Source: Streptomyces sp. SID12501 (lineage in GTDB: Bacteria; Actinomycetota; Actinomycetes; Streptomycetales; Streptomycetaceae). From it: a DNA stretch of 64,000 nucleotides. Position 1 is the first letter of the stretch; each line of letters starts with the position of its first letter. The notes beneath the pieces are model-generated. The model was not told where the DNA came from. It did no database searches and was given only the letters and a program-made list of their open reading frames with translations. Below, in pieces: positions 19,023 through 33,152 of this stretch. The DNA is taken from NCBI RefSeq assembly GCF_010550245.1, contig NZ_JAAGLU010000004.1, forward strand, positions 62,001 to 126,000, in the 5' to 3' direction. Made by a program: the position numbers and the translations under genes.

Positions 19023-19366
19023 ACTCACGGTCCTGGGCGGCGAGGGCTTCCGGGTTCCGCTGATCCACCGAACAGCGCTTCCACGACTCTGGACGCCGTA
19101 GGCGCTTCCCCACCGACGACGACTCCCATCCTCAACGTCCGCGCGGTGATCCGGGCAGCCACCACCGGTGATCGTGCGCACACCGTCAGGACCCTGCCCA
19201 TCCACCCCTCATCGACTCGCTCGAGTGCGTCGAGCGGCAGGACCGCAAGTGGCCCGCTTCCCGGGCGTCGGCCCGCGTCGGGGTCGCGCAGGCCCACCCC
19301 GTCCGGCGTTCATCGGCAATCTCCGTCGTACGCTGACGTCCGATGTCTGCCGAGGAAGGACAACAC
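19023..19366 (+). other. Intergenic stretch, no gene seen
   Basis: The 344 bases between the DeoR and aminopeptidase genes contain only short frames without recognisable products. The aminopeptidase ribosome binding site (GAGGAAGGA at 19352-19360) is at its right end. No terminator hairpin was found by eye. Confidence 0.5.
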
Positions 19367-21805
19367 ATGGGGATCCGAAGCCTGACCCGTACCGAAGCCG
19401 AGCGCCGGGCCGGGCTGTTGGCGGTCGAGCGGTACGACGTGGACATCGACCTCACGGGCCTGCCCGAAGGCCCGGAGGTCCGGTGCGTGTCCACGGTGAC
19501 GTTCACATGTCGTGAGCCGGGCGCGGAGACCTTCGTGGACTGCGCGGCCCGAATACTGAGCGCCACACTGAACGGCGTCGCCCTCGCCCCCGCCGGAGAG
19601 GGCGGCCGTCTCCCCCTCCCCGGCCTGGCCGAGCACAACGTGCTGCGCGTGGAGAGCGTCCAGGCCGACACGGCCACGGGCGAGGGCGTGCACAAGGCGA
19701 TCGACCCCGCGGACGGCGAGGTCTACGTGTGGATGAGCTTCGAACCGGACGAGGCCCGGTTCGTGTGGGCATGCTTCGACCAACCCGACCTGAAGGCCCC
19801 GCACGCCTTCACCGTCACGGCCCCGACCGCGTGGACCGTCACCAGCAACTCCGGCGACGCGCACATCGAGGAGCTGGACTCGGCCCGCCGCTGGACCTTC
19901 CCGGACACCCCGCCCCTGTCGGTGTACAACACCGTCGTCAACGCGGGCCCCTTCCACGAGATCCGCCGGGAGGCCGACGGGCACGACCTCGGCCTGTACA
20001 CCCGCCGCTCGCTCGCCGAGGTCCTCGACCGCGACGCCGACGAGATCTTCACCCTCACCCGCCAGGGCCTCGCCTTCTACGGCGAGGTCTTCGCGATGCC
20101 GTTCCCCCAGCGCAGGTACGACCAGGTGTTCATGCCCGAGTTCGGCGGGGCGATGGAGAACTACGGCTGTGTGACCTGGTCCGACGTGTTTCTGCGGCGG
20201 ACCACTCCGACGCCCGCCGAGCGCGAGCTGTTCGCCAAGGTGCTGCTGCACGAGATGGCGCACATGTGGTTCGGCAACATCGTCACCATGCGCTGGTGGG
20301 ACGACCTCTGGCTCAACGAGGCGTTCGCGGAGTTCGCCTGCCACTGGGCCGCCGAGCGGGCCACCCGGTACACCGACGCCTGGGCGAGCCATCTCGTGGG
20401 CGACAAACTCACGGCGTACCTGTCCGACCAGGGCCCCGTGTCCCACCCGATCCACCAGCCCATTCACGATGTCGCCCAGGCCGCGTCGATCTTCGACAAC
20501 ATCACGTACCCCAAGGGCGCCTCCGTCCTCCAGCAGCTCATGACGTACGTCGGCGAGGAGCGTTTCAGGGCGGGCATGGCCGCCTACTTCGCCCGCCACG
20601 CATGGGGCAACACCACGCTCCAGGACCTGATCGTCGCCCTCTCCGAGGCCAGTGGGCGCGACCTGGACGCCTGGCGGACGGCCTGGCTGGAGACTGCGGG
20701 CACCGACCGCTTCCTGCTGGAGCGTGACGGCGGGACCGTCACACTGGTGGGCGTCGGCACGCCGCGTCCGCAGGTTCTGGCGGTGGGCGCCTATGACAGG
20801 AACGGTGAGTCGCTGGAACGCAGCGCGCTGGTGCGGGTCGAGGTGACACGGACCCGCACCCCGGTCAGCGGTCTCCCGGCGGCGGCGGACGTTCTGCTGG
20901 TCAACGACGAGGACCTGACCTTCGCCACGACCCGACCGGACCCCACGACCAGGGAAGCGCTGCTGCGTGCGGCCGCGGAGCTGCCCACGGCCATCTCGCG
21001 GGGCGTGGCCGCGGCCACCGTGTGGGACATGCTGACGACCGGCGAGGCAACGGCTGTCGAAGCCGGGCGGTGCATGATCGCGGTGCTGGCGACCGAGACG
21101 TCCGACGCCGTCATCGAGCCGTATCTGAACCTCGCCGGGAACATCGCCGAACTGTGGGCGCCGCCCGCCGAACGCGCCGGTCTGACGGCCGAGTTGGCGG
21201 CGGCCTGTCGGCGTCTCGCCGCGGACCCCGGCCGGCGTCAGGTCGCGCTGCGCGGTCTGGCCCGCACCTCCACGGACCCTGACGACCTGGCCTGGCTCCG
21301 CGAACAGGCGGGCGACGACGTGGACTTGCGCTGGCGTGTGCTGATCCGTGAGGCGGAGCTGGGCGTGGACGTCGCGTCCGAGGCCGCCGGCCTGCTCGAA
21401 AGCGACCCGGACCCGGACGCCTGGGTCCGGGTCCTCACCGTACGAGCCGCCCTGCCCGACCCCGAGGCGAAAGCGGAGGTCTGGCAGCGGCTGGCCGTGG
21501 ACCGCGCCGTCCCCGTCAGCTCGGTCGGCAAGGTGGCCGCGGCCTTCTGGCGGCCCGGCCAGGACGCCTTGTTGGCACCCTACGCACAGGAATACCTGGG
21601 GTCGATCGCCCAACTGCACCGGGGTGGAATGATCCAGGCGATGGTGAACACCAGCCATCTCTTCCCGCCACACGCCATCGACCACTCGTACATCGAAACG
21701 GCCCAGAAGGCGTCCCAGGAGGCGGCCCCGGTGGTCCGCACCACACTGCTGGAACGCTCGGACGCGGTCAGCCGTATGCTCCGCGCCCGCACCCTGAGCT
21801 CCTGA
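19367..21805 (+). CDS. pepN: Aminopeptidase N, M1 zinc metallopeptidase
   Basis: The 812-residue cytosolic enzyme removes N-terminal residues from peptides. The substrate-anchoring motif is GAMEN. The zinc site is HEMAH, with the third ligand Glu in NEAFAEF 18 residues on, and the catalytic Tyr is in the ITYPKGA block. A C-terminal ERAP1-like helical domain covers ~520-810. The ATG at 19367 is preferred over one at 19343 because a strong GAGGAAGGA lies seven bases upstream. Length and domain order match actinobacterial PepN. It appears monocistronic. Confidence 0.95.
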   Translation: MGIRSLTRTEAERRAGLLAVERYDVDIDLTGLPEGPEVRCVSTVTFTCREPGAETFVDCAARILSATLNGVALAPAGEGGRLPLPGLAEHNVLRVESVQADTATGEGVHKAIDPADGEVYVWMSFEPDEARFVWACFDQPDLKAPHAFTVTAPTAWTVTSNSGDAHIEELDSARRWTFPDTPPLSVYNTVVNAGPFHEIRREADGHDLGLYTRRSLAEVLDRDADEIFTLTRQGLAFYGEVFAMPFPQRRYDQVFMPEFGGAMENYGCVTWSDVFLRRTTPTPAERELFAKVLLHEMAHMWFGNIVTMRWWDDLWLNEAFAEFACHWAAERATRYTDAWASHLVGDKLTAYLSDQGPVSHPIHQPIHDVAQAASIFDNITYPKGASVLQQLMTYVGEERFRAGMAAYFARHAWGNTTLQDLIVALSEASGRDLDAWRTAWLETAGTDRFLLERDGGTVTLVGVGTPRPQVLAVGAYDRNGESLERSALVRVEVTRTRTPVSGLPAAADVLLVNDEDLTFATTRPDPTTREALLRAAAELPTAISRGVAAATVWDMLTTGEATAVEAGRCMIAVLATETSDAVIEPYLNLAGNIAELWAPPAERAGLTAELAAACRRLAADPGRRQVALRGLARTSTDPDDLAWLREQAGDDVDLRWRVLIREAELGVDVASEAAGLLESDPDPDAWVRVLTVRAALPDPEAKAEVWQRLAVDRAVPVSSVGKVAAAFWRPGQDALLAPYAQEYLGSIAQLHRGGMIQAMVNTSHLFPPHAIDHSYIETAQKASQEAAPVVRTTLLERSDAVSRMLRARTLSS

Positions 21806-21830
21806 CAGGCAGCCGCGGGCCAAGGCCGGT

Positions 21831-22025
21831 TCAGCCGAGCAGGTCCAGGACTGTGGTCATGGACCTGCTCGGCAGCAGGCGGTCCTCGGCCTCCCGGATC
21901 TGCAGGCGCCGCAGTTCCCTGGCGGCCCTGGCCGGGCGCGCGGCCACCTTGTCGACGAGCACGCCGTGGGCGCGAAGCCCCGGGCCCTCGACGACGTCAT
22001 CCGGCGCGGCGCAGACGTGGACCAC
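21831..22025 (-). CDS. Possible small hypothetical protein
   Basis: A minus-strand frame of about 64 codons with very high third-position GC encodes an Arg/Ala/Leu-rich, likely helical peptide (RAARELRRLQIREAEDRLL). It would start at GTG 22023-22025, 17 bases after the stop of the ATPase gene, but no good ribosome binding site is seen. It may be a real downstream gene or a chance frame. Confidence 0.3.
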   Translation of the reverse strand: MVHVCAAPDDVVEGPGLRAHGVLVDKVAARPARAARELRRLQIREAEDRLLPSRSMTTVLDLLG

Positions 22026-22042
22026 CCGTCCGCGGTGACCGC

Positions 22043-22459
22043 TCAGCTGTCGCCCGGCCGGGCAGCACCGGCCGGGCGGAAGCACGCCGACACTGTCTTG
22101 CCGTGCCGCTGGCACTTCACCTGCAACCCGTCAGCGAGCATCCGCACGATCCCCACACCACGACCGGAGGTCTCGCCCGCCTGCGGGTCACGCTGGCGTG
22201 GCAGTGTCGGGTCCTCGTCATGGACGCTCACATGAAGGCAGTCGCCGTCCCAGGTAAGGATCAGATGCGCGTCACTGTTCGCGTGGACATGTGCGTTGGT
22301 GAGCAGCTCTGACACTGTCAGGACGACAGCGTCCACTGTCTCGGGCTCGGCAGCGGTCCAAGGAAGCGACTCCAACTGCTCTCGCGTCCACCGCCGGCCG
22401 GCGCGCACGCCTCCTGACACGGGAAACGGGTGCGCCCAGCCCATCGCCTTGATCGCCAC
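22043..22459 (-). CDS. RsbW-like ATP-binding protein (anti-sigma kinase type)
   Basis: The ~138-residue product is a single HATPase domain. SELLTNAHVHA is the N box with its conserved Asn, VHDEDP is the G1 box and GRGVGIVRML the G2 region. Such proteins bind sigma factors or phosphorylate STAS antagonists. I chose GTG 22459 because GAAGGGG lies just upstream; ATG 22444 is the alternative. It lies downstream of and in the same orientation as the SpoIIE phosphatase at 22709-25195, about 250 bases apart, so the two could act in one partner switch. Confidence 0.85.
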   Translation of the reverse strand: MAIKAMGWAHPFPVSGGVRAGRRWTREQLESLPWTAAEPETVDAVVLTVSELLTNAHVHANSDAHLILTWDGDCLHVSVHDEDPTLPRQRDPQAGETSGRGVGIVRMLADGLQVKCQRHGKTVSACFRPAGAARPGDS

Positions 22460-22708
22460 GACTTCCCCTTCGTGTCGTCCCAAACCAACTCGTACCCATC
22501 GTGTGCCCGCCGGCCGCGATCGCAGACGTCCGGGCGACCCGTTCCTCGCCTTACGGTGAGGTCGCGCCGCACACCGTCCGGCGCGGACCATGCGCACTGC
22601 CTGAGCAGCCCGGCCGAAAGGGACCATCGCGATGCTGGTGCGGGATCGCGTCGGCCGGCAGACCGAGGACGACTCCCGAAGACCACCAGCGGCGGCACGG
22701 CCTTGTGC

Positions 22709-25195
22709 CTAGGTCACCCGGACGCCCACGATGCAGGTGTCGTCGTCCGTGTCCGACTTGCTGTAGGTGAGCAGGCGGTCCAACTGCTGGTCGAGCGTGG
22801 GCGGTACCGTGCGCGCCGCCAGCAGCAGTTGGGCCAGCGATTCCTCCACGGACCGGTCACGGCGTTCGATCAGGCCGTCCGTGTACATCAACAAGGTGTC
22901 GTCGACAGCCAGTTGGACCTCGTGTTCCTCGTACGCCACCTCGGGCAGGGCACCGAGCAGCAGGCCCGCGATCAAGGGCAGTGCCGTCGCTTCACTCCCG
23001 CGCACCAGGACGGGCGGCAGGTGGCCCGCTCTGGCCCAGCGCAGGGTGTGACGGTCGGGGTCGTACAGGCCGCAGACCGCCGTGGCGGTGACGACTCCGG
23101 TCAGATGGTGGGCGACCATGTTGAGCCAGGACAGCAACTGGCCCGGTCCGGCGCCCGTCACGGCGAGACCGCGCAGCGCGTTGCGCAGGACGACCATGCT
23201 GGTGGCCGCCTCCATGCCGTGTCCGGCGACGTCTCCCACGCACAGCAGGACCAGCCCGGACGGCAGCACCACGGCGTCGTACCAGTCGCCGCCGACCAGG
23301 TGCTGGGTCTCCGCGGGCCGGTAGCGGACAGCGACGCGCAGTCCGGGGGCCTCCAGCGGTGCCTGCGACGGAGGCATGATCGCGTGCTGGAGCTGGAGGG
23401 TGAGCCGGTCGCGTTCGCTCGCCTGCTGCTCGGAATGGGCGAGTTGGTCGCGGGTGGCGGCGAGAGCGACCTCCGTCCAGTGGTGGGCGGAGATGTCCTG
23501 GTAGGCGCCCCGGACGACGAACAGCCGGCCGTCGGAGTCGAGGACCGGCTCGGCCACCACGCGGATGTGCCGGGTCACGCCGTCGGGCCGCTGGAGCCGG
23601 AAGGCCGCGGACGCGGGACGACGGTGGTGCAGCAGGGTGCGCAGGAACCTGCCGATGGCGACGGCGTCGTCGGGGTGGGCGTGGGCGGCCAGATCCTCCA
23701 GCGGGACCGGGCCGCTGGAGGAGGGCTTGCCGTAGAGGCTGAAGAGCTGGCCGTTCCAGGTGATCTCGCCGGTGAGGAGGTTCTCCTCGAAACCGCCGAT
23801 GCGGCCGAGGCGCTGGGCGTGCTGCAGGAGATTCGCCAGCCGTGCGGTCTCGTCCTCCATGCGCCAGACGAGGAGGACGCTGCCGCCGTTCCGGCTGACG
23901 CTGACGTCAGCGACCGCGGCCAGCGGGACGTCGTCCACCAGGGCCGTGAGCCGCATGCGGCGGGCACGGAACGGCTCACCCGTGGCATAGACACGTTCGA
24001 TCTGCTCGAACAGCTCGCTCTCGCCGGCGGCCATCGGATACGTCTCCAGGAGCAGGCCTCCGTTGACGGCGCCTCGCGGTCGCCCGGCCGGGTCGACGAA
24101 GCGGGTGTTGACGTGGTGGATGCGGAAGTCGACCAGCTCCCCGGTGTCGTCCAGGTGCGGAACGAGCACCAGCGCGGGGTCGTGGAGGCCGTCGGCCAGG
24201 TCCATCAGTTCGGCGACGTCCGGCAGGATCCCAGGCCCCGGGTTGCCGTCGGGGTGGTGCGGGGCGTAGGTCTCCAGCGTGTGCGCGCACAGCTCGGCCA
24301 GGGCCTCGACCTGACGGACGATCTGCGGCGGCTGGGCTCCCAGCGGCGTGGGCCAGACGATTTCCAGCACTCCGTGGATCCGGCCGCCGGTGCCCGCGGG
24401 TACGGCGACCCGGCCGCCGTCGGGGTGGTGGTGTCCGCCGATGGAGGGCAGGCCGGTCTCCGACAGGCAGCCGATCCACTGGCCCGCTCGCTCGCCGAGC
24501 CCGCGACGGGCCACGGTCGCCACGCCCGGCGGCACGTACCGCCAACGTGCTGCCTCGGTGGCCGGGAATCCGGCGCTGCCCGCCAGGGTGAGGGAGCCGT
24601 CGGCGCCCAGCACCCAGATGGCCACGGCTTCCGCGCCGATCGGCGTCAGAGCGTGTTCCAGCAGGGAGTCGGCCACGGCCTGGGTGTCGGTGGCGGCCAG
24701 CGCACCGCTCTCGGCGGTCCGCAGCCTTACGGCGAACGAGCCCTTCTCCGGCGGGTCGGTGGTGTCGCTCTGGTCCGCCGTGGACGCGAGGAAGGCGGCC
24801 GTCACGTCGGAGAGCCGGTCGCGCGCGGCCTGGTTGATGACCTCGACGGCGAATTCGAGGGGTGTCGCGCCCGCCTGCTCGGTCAGCTCGGCGAGCTGGC
24901 GTGCCGCCTGTGACGGCCCGCACCCGAGCCGCTCGACGAGGATCCCCTTGGCCAGCTCGATCAGGGCACGTCCGTCCGCTTGCACCTGGGCCATCTGCAC
25001 CTCACGGCGCAGTCGCTCCACGGTCGCCGCGAGTCTGCCGACGGGGGAAGGCTGCCCCTGCCCGTCTTCCTCGGAATCCTGGTCCGGTGGGATGTCGGAC
25101 AGCAGGCCGATGTCCGCCGTCGGATCCTCGGCGGGCGACTCACCCGTCGGGGCCCCGGCGTCCTGTGGCTCGGCCGGCGGATGGATGTTGCTCAC
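22709..25195 (-). CDS. ANTAR-GAF-PAS-SpoIIE serine phosphatase
   Basis: The 828-residue protein starts with GTG and an acidic, Pro-rich leader (~1-55). An ANTAR-like helical domain follows (~60-120, ALIELAKGILVERLGC), then GAF (~150-300), two PAS-like regions (~330-600, the second with VVRGAYQDIS) and a C-terminal PP2C/SpoIIE domain (~610-825) with GGDWYDAV, GDVAGHG and LLMYTDGL metal-site motifs. It should dephosphorylate a STAS anti-sigma antagonist in response to a sensed signal. ANTAR normally binds RNA, so its presence with a phosphatase is notable. It lies 76 bases downstream of the hybrid kinase on the same strand, an arrangement reminiscent of the osaA/osaC locus. Confidence 0.92.
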   Translation of the reverse strand: MSNIHPPAEPQDAGAPTGESPAEDPTADIGLLSDIPPDQDSEEDGQGQPSPVGRLAATVERLRREVQMAQVQADGRALIELAKGILVERLGCGPSQAARQLAELTEQAGATPLEFAVEVINQAARDRLSDVTAAFLASTADQSDTTDPPEKGSFAVRLRTAESGALAATDTQAVADSLLEHALTPIGAEAVAIWVLGADGSLTLAGSAGFPATEAARWRYVPPGVATVARRGLGERAGQWIGCLSETGLPSIGGHHHPDGGRVAVPAGTGGRIHGVLEIVWPTPLGAQPPQIVRQVEALAELCAHTLETYAPHHPDGNPGPGILPDVAELMDLADGLHDPALVLVPHLDDTGELVDFRIHHVNTRFVDPAGRPRGAVNGGLLLETYPMAAGESELFEQIERVYATGEPFRARRMRLTALVDDVPLAAVADVSVSRNGGSVLLVWRMEDETARLANLLQHAQRLGRIGGFEENLLTGEITWNGQLFSLYGKPSSSGPVPLEDLAAHAHPDDAVAIGRFLRTLLHHRRPASAAFRLQRPDGVTRHIRVVAEPVLDSDGRLFVVRGAYQDISAHHWTEVALAATRDQLAHSEQQASERDRLTLQLQHAIMPPSQAPLEAPGLRVAVRYRPAETQHLVGGDWYDAVVLPSGLVLLCVGDVAGHGMEAATSMVVLRNALRGLAVTGAGPGQLLSWLNMVAHHLTGVVTATAVCGLYDPDRHTLRWARAGHLPPVLVRGSEATALPLIAGLLLGALPEVAYEEHEVQLAVDDTLLMYTDGLIERRDRSVEESLAQLLLAARTVPPTLDQQLDRLLTYSKSDTDDDTCIVGVRVT

Positions 25196-25271
25196 GGTTG
25201 GCCTGTTCCTCGGCTCGGGCGTCCGGGGACACCAGGCGGTCGGCTGGTACGCACGGCGGCGTGACTGCCCG

Positions 25272-29534
<4,263 letters not shown>

Positions 29535-30268
29535 GCGCACCCTCGTTCCGCTCCCAAGAGCCCTCACCCCGAGGACTCGGAACCCGCGCCGGGCCCGTGA
29601 AAGGCCCGCTCACCGACCGCGTTTCCGCAGTTCACTGATCGGCCGGATGAGAAAATCCGGTGAAGGTTAACGCAGTTGCCGTCGGACAGCCAAAGCCTTG
29701 CGGGAAGATCTCGGCCGCCCCGAAAGGACCCGCACCCGGGTGGAATACATGGCCGGACACGGGGCACTCGGAACAGTTGGGCTCAACTGCTCCGCGCTGC
29801 CCGGAGGACGCCCTCGGCACCTTGTCGGAGCATCGAGGGCCCGTTCCCGAATGTCCCCACAGGGACCGCGCGAGAACCGCTGCAGAACGACGTGCGGCTG
29901 CGACTCCCAGTAGCAAGTAGCCAGTTCCTCAGGGCTGCCGGTCGGCCCTCACGGCGAGCTGACGTGGCGCGAGTATCACGGCCGGTCGGTTCCTCAGCCG
30001 CTACGGTCCCGGAACGTTCGTCCCGGTCGATCGACTCATCGACCCACGGCCGGACTCGGCTTCCCCCACTACTCCACCCGCCTGCATCCGGCGCCCGGTA
30101 GCTGTCGCCCAGGAACGCGGTTCTGGCTGCCGGTCATCCGCCGTCGGGAACACTCATCGCGCGCCTGAGGACCTGAAAGTCGTACACGCGTGCGGCGAGC
30201 AGACCCTATGATCACTCCGCCCCGGCGTCCGCTGCGGCTGCGTACGCCTCCGAGACAGGCCGAGGACG
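29535..30268 (+). other. Gap upstream of the hybrid kinase, no gene seen
   Basis: This 730-base region is the shared upstream region of the kinase (minus) and the DUF4328 gene (plus). Open frames here have skewed Arg/Pro/Ser content and match nothing known. A short inverted repeat CCGGAT...ATCCGG lies at 29642-29660, about 110 bases before the kinase start. No promoter could be placed with confidence. Confidence 0.5.
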
Positions 30269-30931
30269 ATGACGAGTACCGCCCGCAGAACTCCCTGGAT
30301 CCTTGCCCGCTCCGCGCAGGCGGCCATAGCGGCGGCAGCCGTGGTGGACGCGTTCCGCGCGGTCGCAGTCCGGGATCAGTACCTGCACAAATCGGATGCG
30401 TCCCTGCACAGGTCGGGTTTCGTCTCCATGGTCTTCCTCTACCTGATGACGCTCACCATCGTGCTGTTCCTCGTGTGGCTCGTCCGGTCCCGGCACAACG
30501 CCCAGGAGCTGTCCCCCCAGGCCTCGATCCCGAGTCGGGGTTGGACGATCGGCGCATGGTTCATACCGGTGGTCAACTTCTTCGTCCCTCGCCGGTTCGT
30601 CCTCGACATCGGGCGCGCGAGCTCCGCGTCGTGGGGGCAGAAGGGAGGCACGACACTGGTGAACGCCTGGTGGGGCGCCTGGATCACGCACTCGCTCGTG
30701 CTCGTGGTGGCGGAAGTGGCGGCCCCGGGGTCGATGGCTCTGCTCATCGTGGCGGAGACCCTCATGGTCGCGGCGGCCGTGCTGCTGGGGCTCGTCATCG
30801 AACGCATCACGGCGTTGCAGAACGCCGCGCTCGGCGCCACGCTTGAAGGGGCGATACAGCATGCGAAGGCGCTGTCAGTGGCTCATGAGACAGTCGAACC
30901 GATGCCGGGCACCGTGGGAGGGGAAGCATGA
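30269..30931 (+). CDS. DUF4328 membrane protein
   Basis: The 220-residue protein has about four hydrophobic segments (~12-30, 50-70, 95-115, 135-180). The signature block SRGWTIGAWFIPVVNFFVPRR is typical of DUF4328. Function is unknown. Its stop overlaps the ATG of the next gene by four bases, so the two are translated together. GAGG lies close upstream of the ATG. Confidence 0.8.
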   Translation: MTSTARRTPWILARSAQAAIAAAAVVDAFRAVAVRDQYLHKSDASLHRSGFVSMVFLYLMTLTIVLFLVWLVRSRHNAQELSPQASIPSRGWTIGAWFIPVVNFFVPRRFVLDIGRASSASWGQKGGTTLVNAWWGAWITHSLVLVVAEVAAPGSMALLIVAETLMVAAAVLLGLVIERITALQNAALGATLEGAIQHAKALSVAHETVEPMPGTVGGEA

Positions 30932-31410
30932 AAGAGATGCCTGAAATTGTCGGACGTGATGAGTTCGACGCTCTGGTCGTCAGGACCGACTACGCCGACG
31001 AAGCCGCATGGCAGGCGGTGGCGGCGGAACTGGCACAGGCATGGGGAGACGACGGTGAGTTCGAAGCCTACGTTCACCTCGTCGACGATCCTGCCTGGGC
31101 CGGCCTCAGGCCCGATGAGGTTCTCAACCAGGTGAGGCGGGACGAAAACCTGAGCGTGGTCTTCGTCGCCGACCGGGTGACGATGCACTCTCCCCATCGT
31201 GCGCTGTTGGCCCTCGACATCGCCGAGCATGAGGACCTCGACCCGCTGTACTACGGAGTGATCATCGACTCTCCGCCACCTCGCGAATTCCGGACCGTCC
31301 CGGCCGGTGTCCACGACGTGCACGCAAATCTGTCGATCGCCAACATGGACTTCGCGGAGTTCGCGGAGGCGGCGTCCGCCGATCCCGACCGGACCTACCG
31401 GTCCTTCTGA
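30928..31410 (+). CDS. DUF6924-like cytosolic protein
   Basis: The 160-residue product is acidic and soluble. The opening LVVRTDYADEAAWQAV and later VFVADRVTM and LALDIAE blocks resemble the DUF6924 family from memory of that family; no catalytic motif is seen. Coupling to the DUF4328 gene (ATGA overlap) suggests a shared role, perhaps in Streptomyces contact or immunity-type loci where such small acidic proteins occur, but that is speculative. Confidence 0.75.
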   Translation: MKEMPEIVGRDEFDALVVRTDYADEAAWQAVAAELAQAWGDDGEFEAYVHLVDDPAWAGLRPDEVLNQVRRDENLSVVFVADRVTMHSPHRALLALDIAEHEDLDPLYYGVIIDSPPPREFRTVPAGVHDVHANLSIANMDFAEFAEAASADPDRTYRSF

Positions 31411-31522
31411 GCGTGCTGCTCCTGGATCCCCTCACGGATCATCTGTCGCAGGCCAACTTCCCTGCGAGAGGTGAGCTCTCCTGCGTCGGCGCTGCCGGTT
31501 GATTCGGCAGTTCAGTGACCAT

Positions 31523-32176
31523 ATGTCAGAACCAGGTGGAGGTATGGGGCTTGTGGATACTACTGACTCCTTCCCGTCGGCTGCCGATCAACCTGCCGAG
31601 ATCGCGTTCACACGCGGGTGCCAGGCCCTGAAATCGTGGGACTGGGATCACGCACGCAGTTTGTTCGAGGAGGCGGTTCGCGGTTCCGGCCCTCAAATGC
31701 TGTGGCGCGTGGCCGAGGCATGCCTGGAAACCGACGAGAGTGCGTTCTGGATGAGTCGGGCCGTGGTCTCGGAGAGCGAGCCGGACGGCATCACGGTAGA
31801 CCCGGGCGTACTGCCCATCCATGGGGGTGGCGAAGGCGGCGACATGTTTCAGCAGCACTGGGAGATAGCCGTCGAGTCGACCGACCCGGCCCGCGCCGTC
31901 GCGGCACTCAGCGCTGCGGAACACCGCCTGGGGTGCGTACTCGAGGACGGCCGCGAACTCCCGCAGGAGGAGGCCCTCGATCTCATGGCCGACACCGACC
32001 TCTACAGCCCCAACTACGTCGCCGTAGACGACACTGTCCCCCGCGTGTTCATGGACTGCAAGGGCGGAATGTATCCGCACATGGCCCGCACCGCGCTGCG
32101 CATCGTGGCAGAAGAACTACGCAAGGCAGGGATACGGCAAGCACACCTGTACACCCGTTCCGCATCGCACACCTAG
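31523..32176 (+). CDS. Hypothetical protein
   Basis: The 217-residue frame has good codon use. Its first part (AFTRGCQALKSWDWDHARSLFEEAVR) looks like a TPR/Sel1-type helical pair; the rest (MADTDLYSPNYVAVDDTVPRVFMDC) is unrecognised. Start choice is uncertain: ATG 31523 has no Shine-Dalgarno sequence, ATG 31544 has GGAGG only one base away, and a TTG at 31499 is possible. It follows the DUF6924 gene by 112 bases in the same direction. Confidence 0.65.
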   Translation: MSEPGGGMGLVDTTDSFPSAADQPAEIAFTRGCQALKSWDWDHARSLFEEAVRGSGPQMLWRVAEACLETDESAFWMSRAVVSESEPDGITVDPGVLPIHGGGEGGDMFQQHWEIAVESTDPARAVAALSAAEHRLGCVLEDGRELPQEEALDLMADTDLYSPNYVAVDDTVPRVFMDCKGGMYPHMARTALRIVAEELRKAGIRQAHLYTRSASHT

Positions 32177-32348
32177 GACAGCCGACGACGACCGATGACG
32201 GAGCGGGGCACCGCTGGACGATCATCGCCGTTGGGTGCGCCTCTCCTGAAGCGAGCTGTTGACCTGGATAGTCGTAGGGATCCGCACACCGCATGTATCA
32301 CCCCGAGGCACATGCGGCAGCGGACGAACAGGCGCAGTGCCCCGGGTG

Positions 32349-32515
32349 TCACCAGCTGACGTGCCAGGGGACCCGGGTCATTCCGTCCGCCAGCAGCCGC
32401 TGGAGTACGGGCGTGAACGGCCGCTCGTGTCCGTAGTCCTGCGTCAGTTGCAGCTCCCGCAGCCGGGGCACCTCCAGCAGGGGAGTCCAGTCCTCCACCC
32501 AATCGCAGCCCAAGA
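32349..32515 (-). pseudogene. 3' end of a leucine-rich hypothetical gene, 5' part missing
   Basis: The minus-strand frame ending at 32349 reads DWTPLLEVPRLRELQLTQDY and ends RVPWHVSW. This is a plausible C-terminus of an LRR-like Streptomyces protein. Upstream of about 32515 the frame loses protein character and the opposite strand becomes coding. The 5' part appears lost at a deletion junction. Confidence 0.5.
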
Positions 32516-32858
32516 CCCGTATCCCGTGGCCGGGCTGACCTTCGACAGCGACAGGCAGGAAGGCCCACAGACCCGCGCGTTCCTGGACGGCGACGGAGAC
32601 GAAGACGCACTGGACAGTTTCGAGGAAGCCGTCCTCGACATGGCCTCCGGCGGCCATCGCCCCGGCGTCTGCGTGCAGATCGGCGGATTCTCCGACCCGT
32701 GGGACATGCCACCGGACGAGGGCGACCTCGTGCTCTTGGCGCAAATGGCCGGACAGGCGATCGACTACAACGTATTCACCATGAACTTGATCGTTGGCAC
32801 CCGGGAGGACATCGCCGCCGGACGGTATGCCGGCCTCCGGTACGAGCAGCAGTACTGA
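32511..32858 (+). pseudogene. 3' end of a hypothetical gene, 5' part missing
   Basis: From about 32511 the plus strand encodes a coherent acidic sequence (GLTFDSDRQEGPQTRAFLDG and QIGGFSDPWDMPPDEGDLVL) ending at 32858. It weakly recalls YwqG/DUF1963 proteins. No start codon lies in this part; the open frame to the left runs antisense through the fragment at 32349-32515 and is not protein-like. Both fragments appear to have lost their 5' ends at one junction. Confidence 0.5.
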
Positions 32859-32957
32859 GCCTGTTCCTCAGCCTTACGACCGGTGCAAGGCGATTCTGCG
32901 GGGGCTGTGGTGCTCTTCCCGTACGCCCGTGTCCGGCCGTGCGGAGCAGGCGTTCCG

Positions 32958-33115
32958 TCACACTGCCCGGCGCAGTTGCGTGTTCAGGGCGAGTCGGTTG
33001 TCGGTGAGGTGGTTGCCTTCAGGGCTGAAGGGCGGCACGGAGGCGGGGATGCAGTCTGCAATCAGCAGGCAGTCCTCCTGGCGGTCCTCAGGGGTCGCGG
33101 CGATGAGAGGTTCAC
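32958..33115 (-). pseudogene. Coding remnant of an unidentified gene
   Basis: Minus-strand frame reading PLIAATPEDRQEDCLLIADC and FSPEGNHLTDNRLALNTQLR to a stop at 32958-32960. It has protein-like composition but no start codon. It lies in the same frame just after the stop of the 33153-33398 gene. I do not recognise it; it may be the tail of a longer, interrupted gene. Confidence 0.35.
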
Positions 33116-33152
33116 TTCGGGTCCCGAGATGCCCCGAGTTGCCTCGGTACTG

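Noticed and set aside
19025..19297. 90-codon minus-strand frame between the DeoR and pepN genes
   Set aside because: No family match, no ribosome site, and composition like other shadow frames.
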